From assembly GCA_964035575.1 (NCBI GenBank), contig OZ037851.1, positions 1,178,001-1,242,000 on the forward strand: a stretch of 64,000 bases of DNA, written 5' to 3'. How positions within the stretch are numbered: position 1 is the first letter of the stretch; each line of letters begins with the position of its first letter. Made by a program: the position numbers and the translations under genes. Source of the DNA: Rhynchopus sp. YZ270_cl-10 (taxonomy: Eukaryota > Euglenozoa > Diplonemea > Diplonemida > Diplonemidae). Under the pieces are notes generated by a model. The model did no database searches and had not been told where the DNA came from. It saw only the letters and a program-made list of their open reading frames with translations. Of the stretch, positions 31,067 to 40,961 are shown in pieces.

Positions 31067-32449
31067 AAATAAAGTATACGAAGGATTTGGCACTTTTAGC
31101 GTGATTCTTTTTAATGATAATTTCACGCCGTGTTTTTTTCGCAAATAAAAGCCACGCTAATTGAACTTTATTTCACGCCTTTTCACTTTTTTTCACTGCA
31201 ATTCCTTCAGAGCGTGATTTTATTTTTGTTTTTTTCACGCTAAAACAGGGGTTTTTTTTGGCGATAACTTCACGCTAAATTTTGGCACATCCTGCTCCAC
31301 CACCCGCCTAAAAATTGAAAATTTCGCAATTTTTTTGCCCTTTTCCCATTTTTTTTTTTTGCCACGTGCAACATGCTGAAGGATGTAAGACGCAAACGGT
31401 CCTCCGACAGGAGATGGACAAGCACCACAATGGTTTTGCTGAAGGACTGGCATTGTCGACACCGTACGTCCGTGAATGGGACCGCTGTTTAAGGAATTCA
31501 TTGGCAAGCCTGACGGTATGCCCACGGAAGCCGACTTCGTTTCGTGCATAGTGTATTCACGTACAAATCGTCGTCGTAATGGACAGCGTTCAGTAAGCTG
31601 AGCAGCATATTGGTGAGGAAGTATGGGGTGCAACTGCAAGACCAGTTTCCGAGGCTCGTGTGTCTCTTGAAGCAACACCAGACGGCTACCGACACGACAG
31701 TCCAACGCATTCTGCACTCACGAAACAAGAAATCGACTCCTTCATTACCTATCAAGACGAAGGACACACCACCCCCTTTACTTCATTGTGAGGAAGGTGG
31801 TGGCTGGCATGATATTCTGTGATGGGTGGGGATCTTCTGAATGTCTCGCTCTTGCACGACAGCCATTTCCCGCCTCCCGCTAGAACCCGAGGTGTGGGGA
31901 CACTGAGGGTGGCGAGAGGTCGATGTAGCTTTGTGTACCGTTGAGGCAGCTTTCCGAACCCGACCACACGCTACGCGCTATGCGTACACGCGGTGTAGGC
32001 TCCGTACTGTGTGCGTTACATGTTATATGCCGTTGTTGTGTGTGTAAAAACGTGAGTTGTGTGGTACTGCATGGGGTCACACGTGCACCACCCTGTGGCT
32101 CACATATGGTTCTACAGTGTGTTCTGCCACCCCGAAAATGCGTATCCCACCCCACATACCAGGGTATGGGCCCAGTTCACCAGTTTTTTGCAGGTTCCCA
32201 GCGAGCAAAAGCAGGCGGGAGGGTAGCAGGGCTGGAGGGACCCTCCAGTCTTTTTTAGCCTCCCTCCAGCCCCTCAGGCCCGCCAGCCCCCCAGCTGGAG
32301 TCCCGCTAGCCTAGCTAGGGGTCCCGCGGGATTCCCGGTAGCGTTGGCGGGAGGGTAATGAGGGCTACCCGGAGGCACACATACTCGTTAGTTATTGCAC
32401 AATAAATGAGTCACGCTAAAAGTGCCAAATCCTTTCGTATACTTTATTT
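31067..32449. mobile_element. Terminal-inverted-repeat element, tandem copy 1
   Basis: The ends are inverted over about 38 bases: AAATAAAGTATACGAAGGAT then TTGGCACTTTTAGCGTGA at the left, complement at 32411-32449 (one extra T). The interior has a coding-looking stretch (about 31375-31560, e.g. CTGAAGGACTGGCATTGTCG) conserved with copy 2 but interrupted, so any gene is decayed. 32178-32345 holds a GC-rich block (GGGAGGGT, CTCCAGCC) missing from copy 2. This is a plain DNA element lacking a recognisable transposase. It starts 17 bases after the 3' hairpin of the rhodanese gene. Confidence 0.7.
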
Positions 32450-32454
32450 AACGT

Positions 32455-32641
32455 GAAATAAAATTACGTATTCAACGCCTTTTAGCGAATTTTTTTGCGA
32501 TACTTCACTTATTTTTTTCCCAGGCTCGTGGATTCAATTTGCCTCGCTTCGCTCGGCAAATTAACTACCACTCGCCTGGTAAAAAAATGCGTGAAGTTAT
32601 CGCAAAAAAAAACCACGCTAAAAGGCGTTGAATAAATAGTT
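32455..32641. repeat. Long imperfect palindrome following copy 1
   Basis: Arms ATTCAACGCCTTTTAGCG (32470-32487) and CGCTAAAAGGCGTTGAAT (32616-32633) plus GCGATACTTCAC/GTGAAGTTATCGC flank a centre with TGCCTCGCTTCGCTCGGCA, itself a hairpin. A homologous palindrome follows copy 2, so the duplicated unit is element plus palindrome. Confidence 0.7.
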
Positions 32642-32659
32642 ATTCTTTATTCCACTGGG

Positions 32660-33734
32660 AAATAAAGTATACGAAGGATTTGGCACTTTTAGCGGGATTC
32701 TTTTTAATGATAATTTCACGCAGTTTTTTTATCGCAAATTAAAAACCCGCTCATTGAACTTTATTTCACGCGTTTTTCACTTTTTTTCGCTGCAATTCCT
32801 TCAGAGCGGGATTTTATTTTTGTTTTTTTTCACGCTAAAACAGGGGTTTTATTTGGCGATAACTTCACGCTAAATTTTGGTACATCCTGCACCACCACCC
32901 ACGTAAAAATTGAAAATTTCGAATTTTTTTTGCACTTTTCCCATTTTTTTCTGACACATGCAACATGCCGAAGGATGTAAGACGCAAACGGTCCTCCGAC
33001 AGGAGATGGACAAGCACTACAGTGGTTTTGCTGAAGGACTAGCATTGTCGACACCGTACGTCCGTGAATGGGACCGCTTTTTAAGGAATTCATTGGCAAG
33101 CCTGACGGTAAGCCCACGGAAGCCGACTTCGTTTCGTACATAGTGTATCTCCGTGACGATCTCACTATCAAGACGAAGGACACACCACCCCCTTTACTTC
33201 ATTGTGAGGAAGGTGGTGGCTGGCATGATATTCTGTGATGGGAGGGGATCTTCTGAATGTGTCTCGCTCTTGCACGACAGCCATTTCCCGACCTCCCGCT
33301 AGCACCCGAGGGGACACTGAGGTGGCGAGAGGTCGGGATGTAGCTTTGTGTACCGTTGAGGCAGCTTTCCAAACCCGACCACACGCTGCGCTACGCGCTA
33401 TGCGTACACGTGGTGTGGGCTTTTTAGGCTACATACTGTACGCGCTACACGCAAAATGCCGTTGTTGTGTGTGTAAAAACGTGGGTTGCGTGGTACTGCA
33501 TGGGGTCACACGTGCACCACCCTGTGGCTCACACATGGTTCTGCCACCCCAAAAATGCGTATCCCACCCCACATACCAGGGTATGGGCCCAATTCACCAG
33601 TTTTTTGCAGGTTCCCAGCGAGCAAAAGCTAGCGGGAGGGTAATGAGAGCTACCTGGAGGGACACATTCTCGTTAGTTATTGCACAATAAATGAGTCCCG
33701 CTAAAAGTGCCAAATCCTTTCGTATACTTTATTT
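32660..33734. mobile_element. Terminal-inverted-repeat element, tandem copy 2
   Basis: Same terminal sequence as copy 1 except that the inner base of the arm is GCGGGA at the left and TCCCGC at the right, where copy 1 has GCGTGA/TCACGC: both arms changed together. The interior is about 300 bases shorter than copy 1. The conserved coding-looking stretch is at about 32955-33230. Same orientation as copy 1. Confidence 0.7.
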
Positions 33735-33740
33735 CCCGTG

Positions 33741-33930
33741 AAATAAAATTACGTATTCACCTCCTTTTAGCGGATTATTTTGCGGTGCTTCACTTATTTT
33801 TTTCCCAGGCTCGTGCACTCAATTTGCCTCGCTTCGCTCGGCAAATTAAGTAGCCCTCGCCTGGGAAAAAAATGCGTGAAGTTATCGCAAAATAAAACCC
33901 CGCTAAAAGGAGGTGAATAAATAGTTATTA
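33741..33930. repeat. Long imperfect palindrome following copy 2
   Basis: Arms ATTCACCTCCTTTTAGCG (33755-33772) and CGCTAAAAGGAGGTGAAT (33901-33918). Compared with the palindrome after copy 1, two positions differ in the left arm and the two complementary positions differ in the right arm, so pairing is preserved in each copy. Confidence 0.7.
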
Positions 33931-34075
33931 TTTCCTCCCCACAACGCCAAGAAAGAAGGTTGACTGTGCAACTCAGGGGATGGAGGCTTAACCTCATTTT
34001 CTGTTATCAACTTTATTTTTTGGGAGCATCTGTTGCGCCCCCATGCTTTTAGAACAGCAACTCACTTTTTTAAAG

Positions 34076-34112
34076 GATGTGTGTGTACGAGATGCATTCA
34101 TCTTACATAGGT
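34076..34112 (+). repeat. Type B hairpin repeat
   Basis: GGATGTGTGTGTACGAGATG then CATTCATCTTACATAGG. The stem is partly decayed and the TTCATCTTACA tail is identical to the copy at 58876. Confidence 0.5.
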
Positions 34113-34133
34113 TTTCTCTCTTTTTTTTTTGAA

Positions 34134-34192
34134 AAATTGTTGGAGTAATGTAGTTGCCTCGGTTGTGTTGCCACAGTTGTGCAATCTCCACT
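34134..34192 (-). repeat. Type E repeat, minus strand
   Basis: Reverse complement of the 4776 and 16381 copies (GTTGCCTCGGTTGTGTTGCC, then GTTGTGCAATCTCCAC). It is the only hairpin-type repeat I found on the minus strand. Confidence 0.65.
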
Positions 34193-34283
34193 GTCCAAAA
34201 AGTTCACTCACGAAAAGGCCTCTGATCTCGGGCCTTTTCTTTTCAGAAGATTTTTATTTTTTTATGCAACTTTGCGTACACAG

Positions 34284-34415
34284 GTCTGCACTCTTGTTGG
34301 CGGGTTGAAACAGTGGATGCAGGACTACGGAACTGACACAACACTCACCTCCAATTATGACCCCGAACCTTGGGTGGCGTCTCAAAAGGAATGCATGCAG
34401 GATAAAGGGGAATAG
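34284..34415 (+). pseudogene. Possible terminal exon or gene remnant
   Basis: Frame ending in TAG at 34413-34415 with a protein-like sequence (GLKQWMQDYGTDTTLTSN then YDPEPWVASQKECMQDKGE) and a candidate splice acceptor ACACAG just before GTCTGC at 34284. No recognised domain and no upstream exons located. Weak. Confidence 0.2.
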
Positions 34416-35259
34416 CGAAAAATGGAAGCAGGGGGTGGATGGGGCTTTGGGTTGGGTTAAAACGAAAAAGGTTTGGCAAAAACGCGGAACCCCAAATATT
34501 GTCGAAGCCAGAAGAGTGTTTTCTTTGGGGGGATTTTTTTTTAATATAGCGCAAAAAAAAGATAAAAAAAATGGAGGGAAAATCCCAAATTCGTCAAAAC
34601 TTGCCAGCCATATTGCTGAGGTTTCGATTTGTCAAAGTTTAGTTTTTTGAAAAGATAGTAGCACCAAAACACCCTTTTTTTTGGCAATGACAACAACGAT
34701 TTTTTAAACTCTTACATTACGGAGGGTTTTAGCACTGCTGAAGTGCCCTTTTGAATGCTAATGAATGCGTTTAGGACTGAAATATGACGCTGAAAGAAAA
34801 GCACGCCACGAAAAGAAAAGAAAAAAAAATCCTCCAATTTTAATATCCGTCCCCTACACTCCTCCGTTGCAGATGTTCTTTTTTAAAAAATCAGGCTCTG
34901 TGCGGAGTTTCCCAATAAGAAAAAGCCCTCCCTTTCTGCGTGTAGTGCACTCCCGTACATAGTTGTTGTGTTTTTTTTTGCTGTTGTAATTGCATTGATA
35001 TGTTATATGTTGTCTAAAAGTAATACCAAAAAAAAATAGAGTTTTCCACCCCCCTTTACAAAACAGTATTCGGTTCTCTACCAGAATTTATGGTGTTATC
35101 AGAGCTCTTTTTCAACATCAAGATGGTCACCTCGAAAGTTGGGACAGCATGGCTCGGTTCCACCCTTTGGTATGCCATGGTTGCGTACCATGGTACACAG
35201 TCATACGAGGGCTTTGGAGTAGAAGGCATATAGGTAACAAAAAAGATTGATGAATAACC

Positions 35260-35335
35260 AATGTTCAAAACATTAAGTAATCTAATCAGACTAAGCACGA
35301 GAGGCTTAGGTTCATCTATAAACTTTTCTTTTTCT
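35260..35335 (+). repeat. Type A hairpin with a conserved 40-base leader
   Basis: AATGTTCAAAACATT (a small perfect hairpin AATGTT/AACATT) and AAGTAATCTAATCAGACTAAGC precede the standard loop ACGAGAG and tail TTCATCT. The same 40-base leader occurs at 20180-20218, there running into a variant lacking the standard stem-loop. It lies 145 bases before the start codon of the next gene. Confidence 0.6.
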
Positions 35336-35479
35336 TCTTCCAACAAACGCAAGATTCGGGGAAGAGATGAACCTACACGAGTCTTTCTCCAAAGATATGC
35401 AACCAAAATGCATTGTAAATTTAAAAAAAAAATTTACCGCCCCCTTTTCCAGAAAAAATACAAAAACATCCCACGAAAA

Positions 35480-36832
35480 ATGGATGTCCTAAGTCTTCCT
35501 GGGGTGTCAGCATTGCTGCAGAGCCGTGTCCCCTTGGTGGCGGAGGTGCAGGCAGGTCTGCGGGAGAAGGTGCTGAGTATGGAACGACGCTGCGAGGCCT
35601 TGGATGAGGTGGTCTTCATCCTTGCAAAGGAGCTCAGAGAGAGAACGCGCCTTGGGGCTAGCAAGGAGGATCTGGAGGAAACACTGCAGGTAGCTGCTAG
35701 AGATGCATGCGCAGAAAGGGCTCTAAATCGTACCAAGCGTACGACAGAAGAACATATGCAGTCGATAAAGAAGCGAGCAGAGCGGGATATGAAGACCGAG
35801 TCTGTGTACTCGATTTTACCCAAAGCGAAGAAGCCGCAGCAGCAGCAGCAACAGCCTGCAGCCGCGCCGTCAAAACGACAGCAGTTTTTTGCAGCGTTTT
35901 TGCAGAAATCGAATGAAGAGGATCGGACCCCGTTGCGCTACCTCCCGGACTCATCTATTCTGTTTTCTGAGGAGGATCTGTCAGAGGAGACGCTGGCAAA
36001 GCTCTTCGAAGCATGCACCGCACTGCAGACCACACGCGACGAGCTTCGTACCGTGGAACAGTCAGGCATCATGCTCCCCCTACACGCACAACTGCTCAAA
36101 CTCCGCAAACGCAAGCCCGCCCGCACCTCCCACTGGAGCGCCTTCTTGGCGCAGCTTCCAAACACCACAACTCTTCCACCGAACAATAGTCTCGAAGTTC
36201 TCCTTAAACAGTACCTGAAGGGCGTTGTTAATACTATCACAGAAATTCTTAGTCTCGTTGAGCAGTGCAAAGGACTGGGCACGGGAGATGAGGACGCGCC
36301 GCGCTATGAGGTGGAGGATTGGTCGCTGCTCTTCCCGGTGTGGTGTCTGACGGACCAGTTGCTTACGGCGCGTGCCTCTGATAGCCAGGTGTCCATCCTC
36401 AGGCATGAGTTGCAATGGGCGGCAGCGCTGCACAAAGAAGAGGAGTTCATATTACAGTGGATCAGCTCTTCTGCAGAACAGAGCAAGGCAGAGGCAGACA
36501 GCTATGCGACCACCTTCTTTGGGGAGGACGGTATTGGGGTGACAGAGGATGAGGGGGCAACGATTGAATGTGAAAAGGGCGCGTTGCCAGAATGCAACAG
36601 CGAGCATGCATCGCGGGGTTACGCTGCAGAGGCTGTGTCGGAGACGGACACCACCATTATGGCCCCGTTGCTCAGGGCTGTGGGCTTCGAAGGAGCGGGG
36701 GCAGATGGTGTGGAGTGGAGTGGTGGTGATGCGCTTGGAGAGGAGGATTACGCCCGTCTCGCGGTGATCCGTGTGCTTGTTGCGGTTTTTCACAATGATG
36801 CCGTGTCCTTGCCGGTTGTCGTGAAGGCATGA
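35480..36832 (+). CDS. Unrecognised 450-residue protein with poly-Q and helical N-terminus
   Basis: No family recognised. Residues 1-110 are highly charged and helical (for example RVPLVAEVQAGLREKVLSME and KELRERTRLGASKEDLEETL), likely coiled coil. A Gln run follows near residue 119, then a globular-looking part (about 130-330) with LLPLHAQLLKLRKRK-like and WSLLFPVWCLTDQLL segments, and an acidic Gly/Glu-rich tail. The start is the ATG after CACGAAAA; the frame stays open upstream to 35261 but that part is a translation of spacer and hairpin repeat. The stop is followed within 20 bases by a perfect 6-bp hairpin CGGGCA-GTTCT-TGCCCG. Strong coding composition throughout. Confidence 0.7.
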   Translation: MDVLSLPGVSALLQSRVPLVAEVQAGLREKVLSMERRCEALDEVVFILAKELRERTRLGASKEDLEETLQVAARDACAERALNRTKRTTEEHMQSIKKRAERDMKTESVYSILPKAKKPQQQQQQPAAAPSKRQQFFAAFLQKSNEEDRTPLRYLPDSSILFSEEDLSEETLAKLFEACTALQTTRDELRTVEQSGIMLPLHAQLLKLRKRKPARTSHWSAFLAQLPNTTTLPPNNSLEVLLKQYLKGVVNTITEILSLVEQCKGLGTGDEDAPRYEVEDWSLLFPVWCLTDQLLTARASDSQVSILRHELQWAAALHKEEEFILQWISSSAEQSKAEADSYATTFFGEDGIGVTEDEGATIECEKGALPECNSEHASRGYAAEAVSETDTTIMAPLLRAVGFEGAGADGVEWSGGDALGEEDYARLAVIRVLVAVFHNDAVSLPVVVKA

Positions 36833-36847
36833 GGGGTTGTATGTGTG

Positions 36848-36864
36848 CGGGCAGTTCTTGCCCG
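36848..36864 (+). repeat. Hairpin after the stop codon
   Basis: CGGGCAGTTCTTGCCCG: perfect 6-bp stem with a 5-base loop, 16 bases after the stop. It is not a member of types A-C and lacks TTCATCTT. Confidence 0.4.
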
Positions 36865-36974
36865 TTTCTGTGCTGTTTTTCTCAAAACAAAAGTAGTGTG
36901 TGTTTGTGTTTTGATAGTTCCGAAAAATAATAAAACCCCATCACCATATCGCAGGTTTACCTAGTGAACATAAA

Positions 36975-38441
36975 ATGTGCACCATTGAAATTTTTGTGGA
37001 TCTCTCCACTGGGACGGAGTGTGTGACGGTCCGTGCAGATGCTTCCCTTGGTGTGTTTCGCGAGGAGGTGGCGAAGGTGGTTGGGGTGCAGGGCGAGTGT
37101 CTCGAGATTGCGTGCTTTGGAGAGGTTCTGACGGACGATGGGGTGCCGATCAGCAGTCTTGGGTTGACTGACAGCTGCAGCGTGACGTGGGAGCATGTTC
37201 TGACACGAGAGAATGCAGGCCCACTCCTGCAGGCACGTGGCATCGAGGATGCGCAGTACGAAAGCGCACTGCGGCAGGCCATCGCACATGGTGATGCCTC
37301 CCTCGTCGAGCTGCTCTATCTTGCTGAGTGGAAGCAACCCTACTATTACCAACGGAAGTGCAGAGCTCTAGAGGTGGATGACTGGTGCGCTGCACTGAAG
37401 TACCCTGAGGTGCTGACTATACTGCTCCATGAACACCAACCACAACCGGAGCGGGAAGATCTGCTTGCAGCTGCGGTTGCGAGCGACCACTGCTCCGCAG
37501 TCGAGGTGATTCTCAAGAATGGTGTGTCGTCGACTGTCCGGAAGTCGGGGAAAATAGAGGATCAAGACTCCGACTCGGATATTGAGAAAGATTACATGGT
37601 ACCCAGCGATACGATGCACCGTGAACCGATGTACCCTCTGCACCGTGCCATTGAGGCTGGTGCAAGCCTGTACACCATACGGGTGCTTCTGGACGACGGT
37701 GCGAGTATCTCTGCACCGTGCGAGTTGTGGCGCACTGCAGTGCACTGTGCCGTTGTGGCACGCAGACTTGATGTGCTGGAGCTCTTCTTGACACGCCGTC
37801 TCCTCCGTTGTGCACACTTCTTCTCCTGCTGCGAGGATGGCGGTGTTGTGCACCACACTGCCACAGACCCTGCCTTTATGAAACTGATGCGCACACTGCA
37901 TCTTGCGGCGTGGCGCATGCACGAAGAAGGCACACCACACGAGGAACGTCAGGCGTTCCTGCGTGTCTTGCGCCACAAAGGTGTTTGGGGTGGGAGTGTC
38001 CTGGATCAGGCCAGCCGGGGTAACAACGAGGAGTGCCTTGCACTGGTGATGGAGTGGGAGGCACAGCTTGCGCAGGTGGAGTGTAACAGTGTGGCTGACC
38101 TCTACAAACACTTGAACGTTGTGCTGGTGCCTGCCGTGGACAGCGAAGCACCGCCACTGGAGACGCGATGTGCTCCGCAGTTGGATTATATGTGCGATAT
38201 GTGGGACACCTTGTCGAGCTACGACGCACCATACTACTACCGACGCTTCACCAAGGTGTACCCCACACACATGCAGGAGTCAGGTCTCCCACAAAGAGCA
38301 CGCCGTCTGAAGACCCTCAGCTGCCACAAAGCGAAGCACGCCCCAACGTCAGTAGAGAAGCAGCACCGTGCACAGCTTGCCACACGCAAAGCACGCCGCA
38401 TTGCACGCAAGAACTGCCGTGCCTCGTGGGCCTCTCTGTGA
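36975..38441 (+). CDS. Ubiquitin-like/ankyrin protein, array copy 1
   Basis: 488 residues. Residues 1-75 look like a ubiquitin-like beta-grasp: MCTIEIFVDLSTGTECVTV, then helix LGVFREEVAKVVGVQ, then CLEIACFGEVLTDDGVPISS (compare ubiquitin LIFAGKQLEDGRTLSDYNI). Residues about 95-345 are ankyrin-type helices (ALRQAIAHGDASLVELL; LAAAVASDHCSAVEVILKNG; YPLHRAIEAGASLYTIRVLL; TAVHCAVVARRLDVLELFL). The C-terminal tail is strongly basic (TRKARRIARKNCR). The start is ATG 36975, 21 bases after CGCAG/GTTTACC, likely a splice acceptor in the leader. Copies 2 and 3 are nearly identical except in three cassettes, here at residues about 121-162, 186-218 and 403-422. The role is unknown; the architecture suggests a protein-interaction adaptor. 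The long minus-strand frames opposite are shadows. Confidence 0.75.
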   Translation: MCTIEIFVDLSTGTECVTVRADASLGVFREEVAKVVGVQGECLEIACFGEVLTDDGVPISSLGLTDSCSVTWEHVLTRENAGPLLQARGIEDAQYESALRQAIAHGDASLVELLYLAEWKQPYYYQRKCRALEVDDWCAALKYPEVLTILLHEHQPQPEREDLLAAAVASDHCSAVEVILKNGVSSTVRKSGKIEDQDSDSDIEKDYMVPSDTMHREPMYPLHRAIEAGASLYTIRVLLDDGASISAPCELWRTAVHCAVVARRLDVLELFLTRRLLRCAHFFSCCEDGGVVHHTATDPAFMKLMRTLHLAAWRMHEEGTPHEERQAFLRVLRHKGVWGGSVLDQASRGNNEECLALVMEWEAQLAQVECNSVADLYKHLNVVLVPAVDSEAPPLETRCAPQLDYMCDMWDTLSSYDAPYYYRRFTKVYPTHMQESGLPQRARRLKTLSCHKAKHAPTSVEKQHRAQLATRKARRIARKNCRASWASL

Positions 38442-38965
38442 TGTGTCTTGAGTTGACCAAGAGTTTCTGCACTGCGCAAGGTTAATATTTCTGTGTTTAC
38501 TTTTGTTATGGTGACTCAGCACGAGAGTCTTGAGTTCATCTTTTAAACCTTTCTTTTCTGTTTGTGTGAACATACCATAGTTTCTGCACTGTGCAAGACC
38601 AATGTTTGTGTTTTCTTTGGTGTGTGAACCTACCTTGAGTCTGGAGATGTCCCCACGGAACCTCTCTCTCGACTCCTTGGTACACTTTTCATTTGACATA
38701 TTGCTTCGTTGTTTCCTCAGGATGCCTTTCCTGTGGGCTGTGTTGGAACACTTCCTTTGTCGGGCGCACATCTCGTAACCCCTCTTGCCTCACGAGACAG
38801 CAGCTTTCGAAGCTGGCAGCATATGCCATATAACGGAACCCACCCTACCCACCTTTGCTTCTTTGGCATGCATTGCACTCACTCGCACACATATGAGCAC
38901 ATCCAGTGATGTTCATAATGCCAATGCATCACCCCAATACAGGTTTACCTATTCCCGAACATAAA
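38442..38965. other. Ankyrin array spacer 1
   Basis: The 524-base spacer is almost identical to spacer 2 (40436-40961). In order: GTTTCTGCACTG, a type A hairpin (38511), a second GTTTCTGCACTG, a block shared with the region just before the amidohydrolase (about 38640-38905, CCTTTGTCGGGCGCACATCT), ATGAGCACATCCAGT (identical to the first 15 bases of the amidohydrolase gene), then the ankyrin leader with ACAG before GTTTACC. Confidence 0.75.
38511..38557 (+). repeat. Type A hairpin after ankyrin copy 1
   Basis: GTGACTCAGCACGAGAGTCT then TGAGTTCATCTTTTAAACC. ACGAGAG is kept; GACTC/GAGTC can pair as an alternative stem. It lies 70 bases after the stop. Confidence 0.7.
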
Positions 38966-40435
38966 ATGTGCACCATTGAAGTTTTTGTGGATCTCTCCAC
39001 TGGGACGGAGTGTGTGACGGTCCCTGCGGATGCTTCCCTTGGTGTGTTTCGCGAGGAGGTGGCGAAGGTGGTTGGGGTGCAGGGCGAGTGTCTCGAGATT
39101 GCGTGCTTTGGAGAGGTTCTGACGGACGATGGGGTGCCGATCAGCAGTCTTGGGTTGACTGACAGCTGCAGCGTGACGTGGGAGCATGTTCTGACACGAG
39201 AGAATGCAGGCCCACTCCTGCAGGCACGTGGCATCGAGGATGCGCAGTACGAAAGCGCACTGCAGCAGGCCATCGCAGATGGCGATGCCTCCCTCGTCGA
39301 GCTGCTCTTCCTTGTTGAGTGGAAGCAACCTGTGCCCTGCTATTACAGACGCCTGTCTCGCAGTGCAGTGCGCAGCATGAATAACTGGCGAGATGCACTG
39401 AAACACCCCGAGGTGCTGAATGTACTGCTCCACCATACCCAACCACACAGCATGCAAGATCTGCTTGCAGCTGCGGTTGCGAGCGACCACTGCTCCGCAG
39501 TCGAGGTGATTCTCAAGAAAGGTGTGTCGTCGATTGTCTGGAAGTCGGAAAAAGAGGATCAAGAAGACTACGACTCGGATATTGAGAACGAATACGGCGA
39601 AAGGCTGCGACGACGCGATCTGATGTACCCTCTGCACCGTGCCATTGAGGCTGGTGCAAGCCTGTACACCATACGGGTGCTTCTGGACGACGGTGCGAGT
39701 ATCTCTGCACCGTGCGAGTTGTGGCGCACTGCAGTGCACTGTGCCGTTGTGGCACGCAGACTTGATGTGCTGGAGCTCTTCTTGACACGCCGTCTCCTCC
39801 GTTGTGCACACTTCTTCTCCTGCTGCGAGGATGGCGGTGTTGTGCACCACACTACCACAGACCCTGCCTTTATGAAACTGATGCGCACACTGCATCTTGC
39901 GGCGTGGCGCATGCACGAAGAAGGCACACCACACGAGGAACGTCAGGCGTTCCTGCGTGTCTTGCGCCATAAAGGTGTTTGGGGTGGGAGTGTCCTGGAT
40001 CAGGCCAGCCGGGGTAACAACGAGGAGTGCCTTGCACTGGTGATGGAGTGGGAGGCACAGCTTGCGCAGGTGGAGTGTAACAGTGTGGCTGACCTCTACA
40101 AACACTTGAACGTTGTGCTGGTGCCTGCCGTGGACAGCGAAGCACCGCCACTGGAGACGCGATGTGCTCCGCAGTTGGATGATGACTACTGCGATAGGGG
40201 GGACTCCATGTGGAGCTACTGCGCGTACTACTACGGACGCTTCACCAAGGTGTACCCCACACACATGCAGGAGTCAGGTCTCCCACAAAGAGCACGCCGT
40301 CTGAAGACCCTCAGCTGCCACAAAGCGAAGCACGCCCCAACATCAGTAGAGAAGCAGCACCGTGCACAGCTTGCCACACGCAAAGCACGCCGCATTGCAC
40401 GCAAGAACTGCCGTGCCTCGTGGGCCTCTCTGTGA
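38966..40435 (+). CDS. Ubiquitin-like/ankyrin protein, array copy 2
   Basis: 489 residues; same architecture as copy 1 (ubiquitin-like N-terminus, ankyrin repeats, basic tail). Start ATG 38966 by alignment with copy 1 and because it follows the same ACAG/GTTTACC leader; an in-frame ATG at 38909 exists but lies in spacer carried over from the amidohydrolase start. Nearly identical to copy 1 at nucleotide level outside three cassettes: 39332-39451 (PVPCYYRRLSRSAVRSMNNW...), 39533-39624 (IVWKSEKEDQEDYDSDIENE...) and 40176-40232 (DDDYCDRGDSMWSYCAYYYG). Cassette 2 is very acidic here, as in copy 1 but not in copy 3. A type A hairpin follows the stop by 70 bases. Confidence 0.75.
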   Translation: MCTIEVFVDLSTGTECVTVPADASLGVFREEVAKVVGVQGECLEIACFGEVLTDDGVPISSLGLTDSCSVTWEHVLTRENAGPLLQARGIEDAQYESALQQAIADGDASLVELLFLVEWKQPVPCYYRRLSRSAVRSMNNWRDALKHPEVLNVLLHHTQPHSMQDLLAAAVASDHCSAVEVILKKGVSSIVWKSEKEDQEDYDSDIENEYGERLRRRDLMYPLHRAIEAGASLYTIRVLLDDGASISAPCELWRTAVHCAVVARRLDVLELFLTRRLLRCAHFFSCCEDGGVVHHTTTDPAFMKLMRTLHLAAWRMHEEGTPHEERQAFLRVLRHKGVWGGSVLDQASRGNNEECLALVMEWEAQLAQVECNSVADLYKHLNVVLVPAVDSEAPPLETRCAPQLDDDYCDRGDSMWSYCAYYYGRFTKVYPTHMQESGLPQRARRLKTLSCHKAKHAPTSVEKQHRAQLATRKARRIARKNCRASWASL

Positions 40436-40961
40436 TGTGTCTTGAGTTGACCAAGAGTTTCTGCACTGCGCAAGGTTAATGTTTCTGTGTTTTCTTTTGT
40501 TATGGTGACTCAGCACGAGAGTCTTGGGTTCATCTTTTAAACCTTTCTTTTCTGTTTGTGTGAACATACCATAGTTTCTGCACTGTGCAAGACCAATGTT
40601 TGTGTTTTCTTTGTTGTGTGTGAACCTACCTTGAGTCTGGAGATGTCCCCACGGAACCTCTCTCTCGACTCCTTGGCACACTTTTCATTTGACATATTGC
40701 TTCGTTGTTTCCTCAGGATGCCTTTCCTGTGGGCTGTGTTGGAACACTTCCTTTGTCGGGCGCACATCTCGTAACCCCTCTTGCCTCACGAGACAGCAGC
40801 TTTCGAAGCTGGCAGCCTATGCCATATAACGGAACCCACCCTACCCACCTTTGCTTCTTTGGCATGCATTGCACTCACTCGCACACATATGAGCACATCC
40901 AGTGATGTTCATAATACCAATGCATCACCCCATCACAGGTTTACCTATTCCCGAACATAAA
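40436..40961. other. Ankyrin array spacer 2
   Basis: Near-identical to spacer 1, including the type A hairpin (40504-40550), the amidohydrolase-derived ATGAGCACATCCAGT and the leader ACAG/GTTTACC. Differences are single bases plus two extra GT in a GTGTGT run. Confidence 0.75.
40504..40550 (+). repeat. Type A hairpin after ankyrin copy 2
   Basis: GTGACTCAGCACGAGAGTCT then TGGGTTCATCTTTTAAACC, 70 bases after the stop. One base differs from the copy after gene 1. Confidence 0.7.

Larger units (their letters stand above)
33931..35259. other. Spacer with repeats and one weak coding fragment
   Basis: Contains a type B hairpin (34076-34112), a minus-strand type E repeat (34134-34192) and a possible exon ending at TAG 34415 (see next entry). 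From 34650 to 35259 I see only A/T-rich sequence with poly-A/T runs. Confidence 0.5.

Noticed and set aside
31372-31560. Intact gene inside the tandem terminal-inverted-repeat element
   Set aside because: The stretch is conserved between the two copies but no continuous frame spans it in either, and no domain is recognisable.
38945-40264. 439-codon minus-strand open frame opposite ankyrin copy 2
   Set aside because: Shadow of a GC-rich gene; no recognisable domains, while the plus strand has clear ankyrin and ubiquitin-like motifs.
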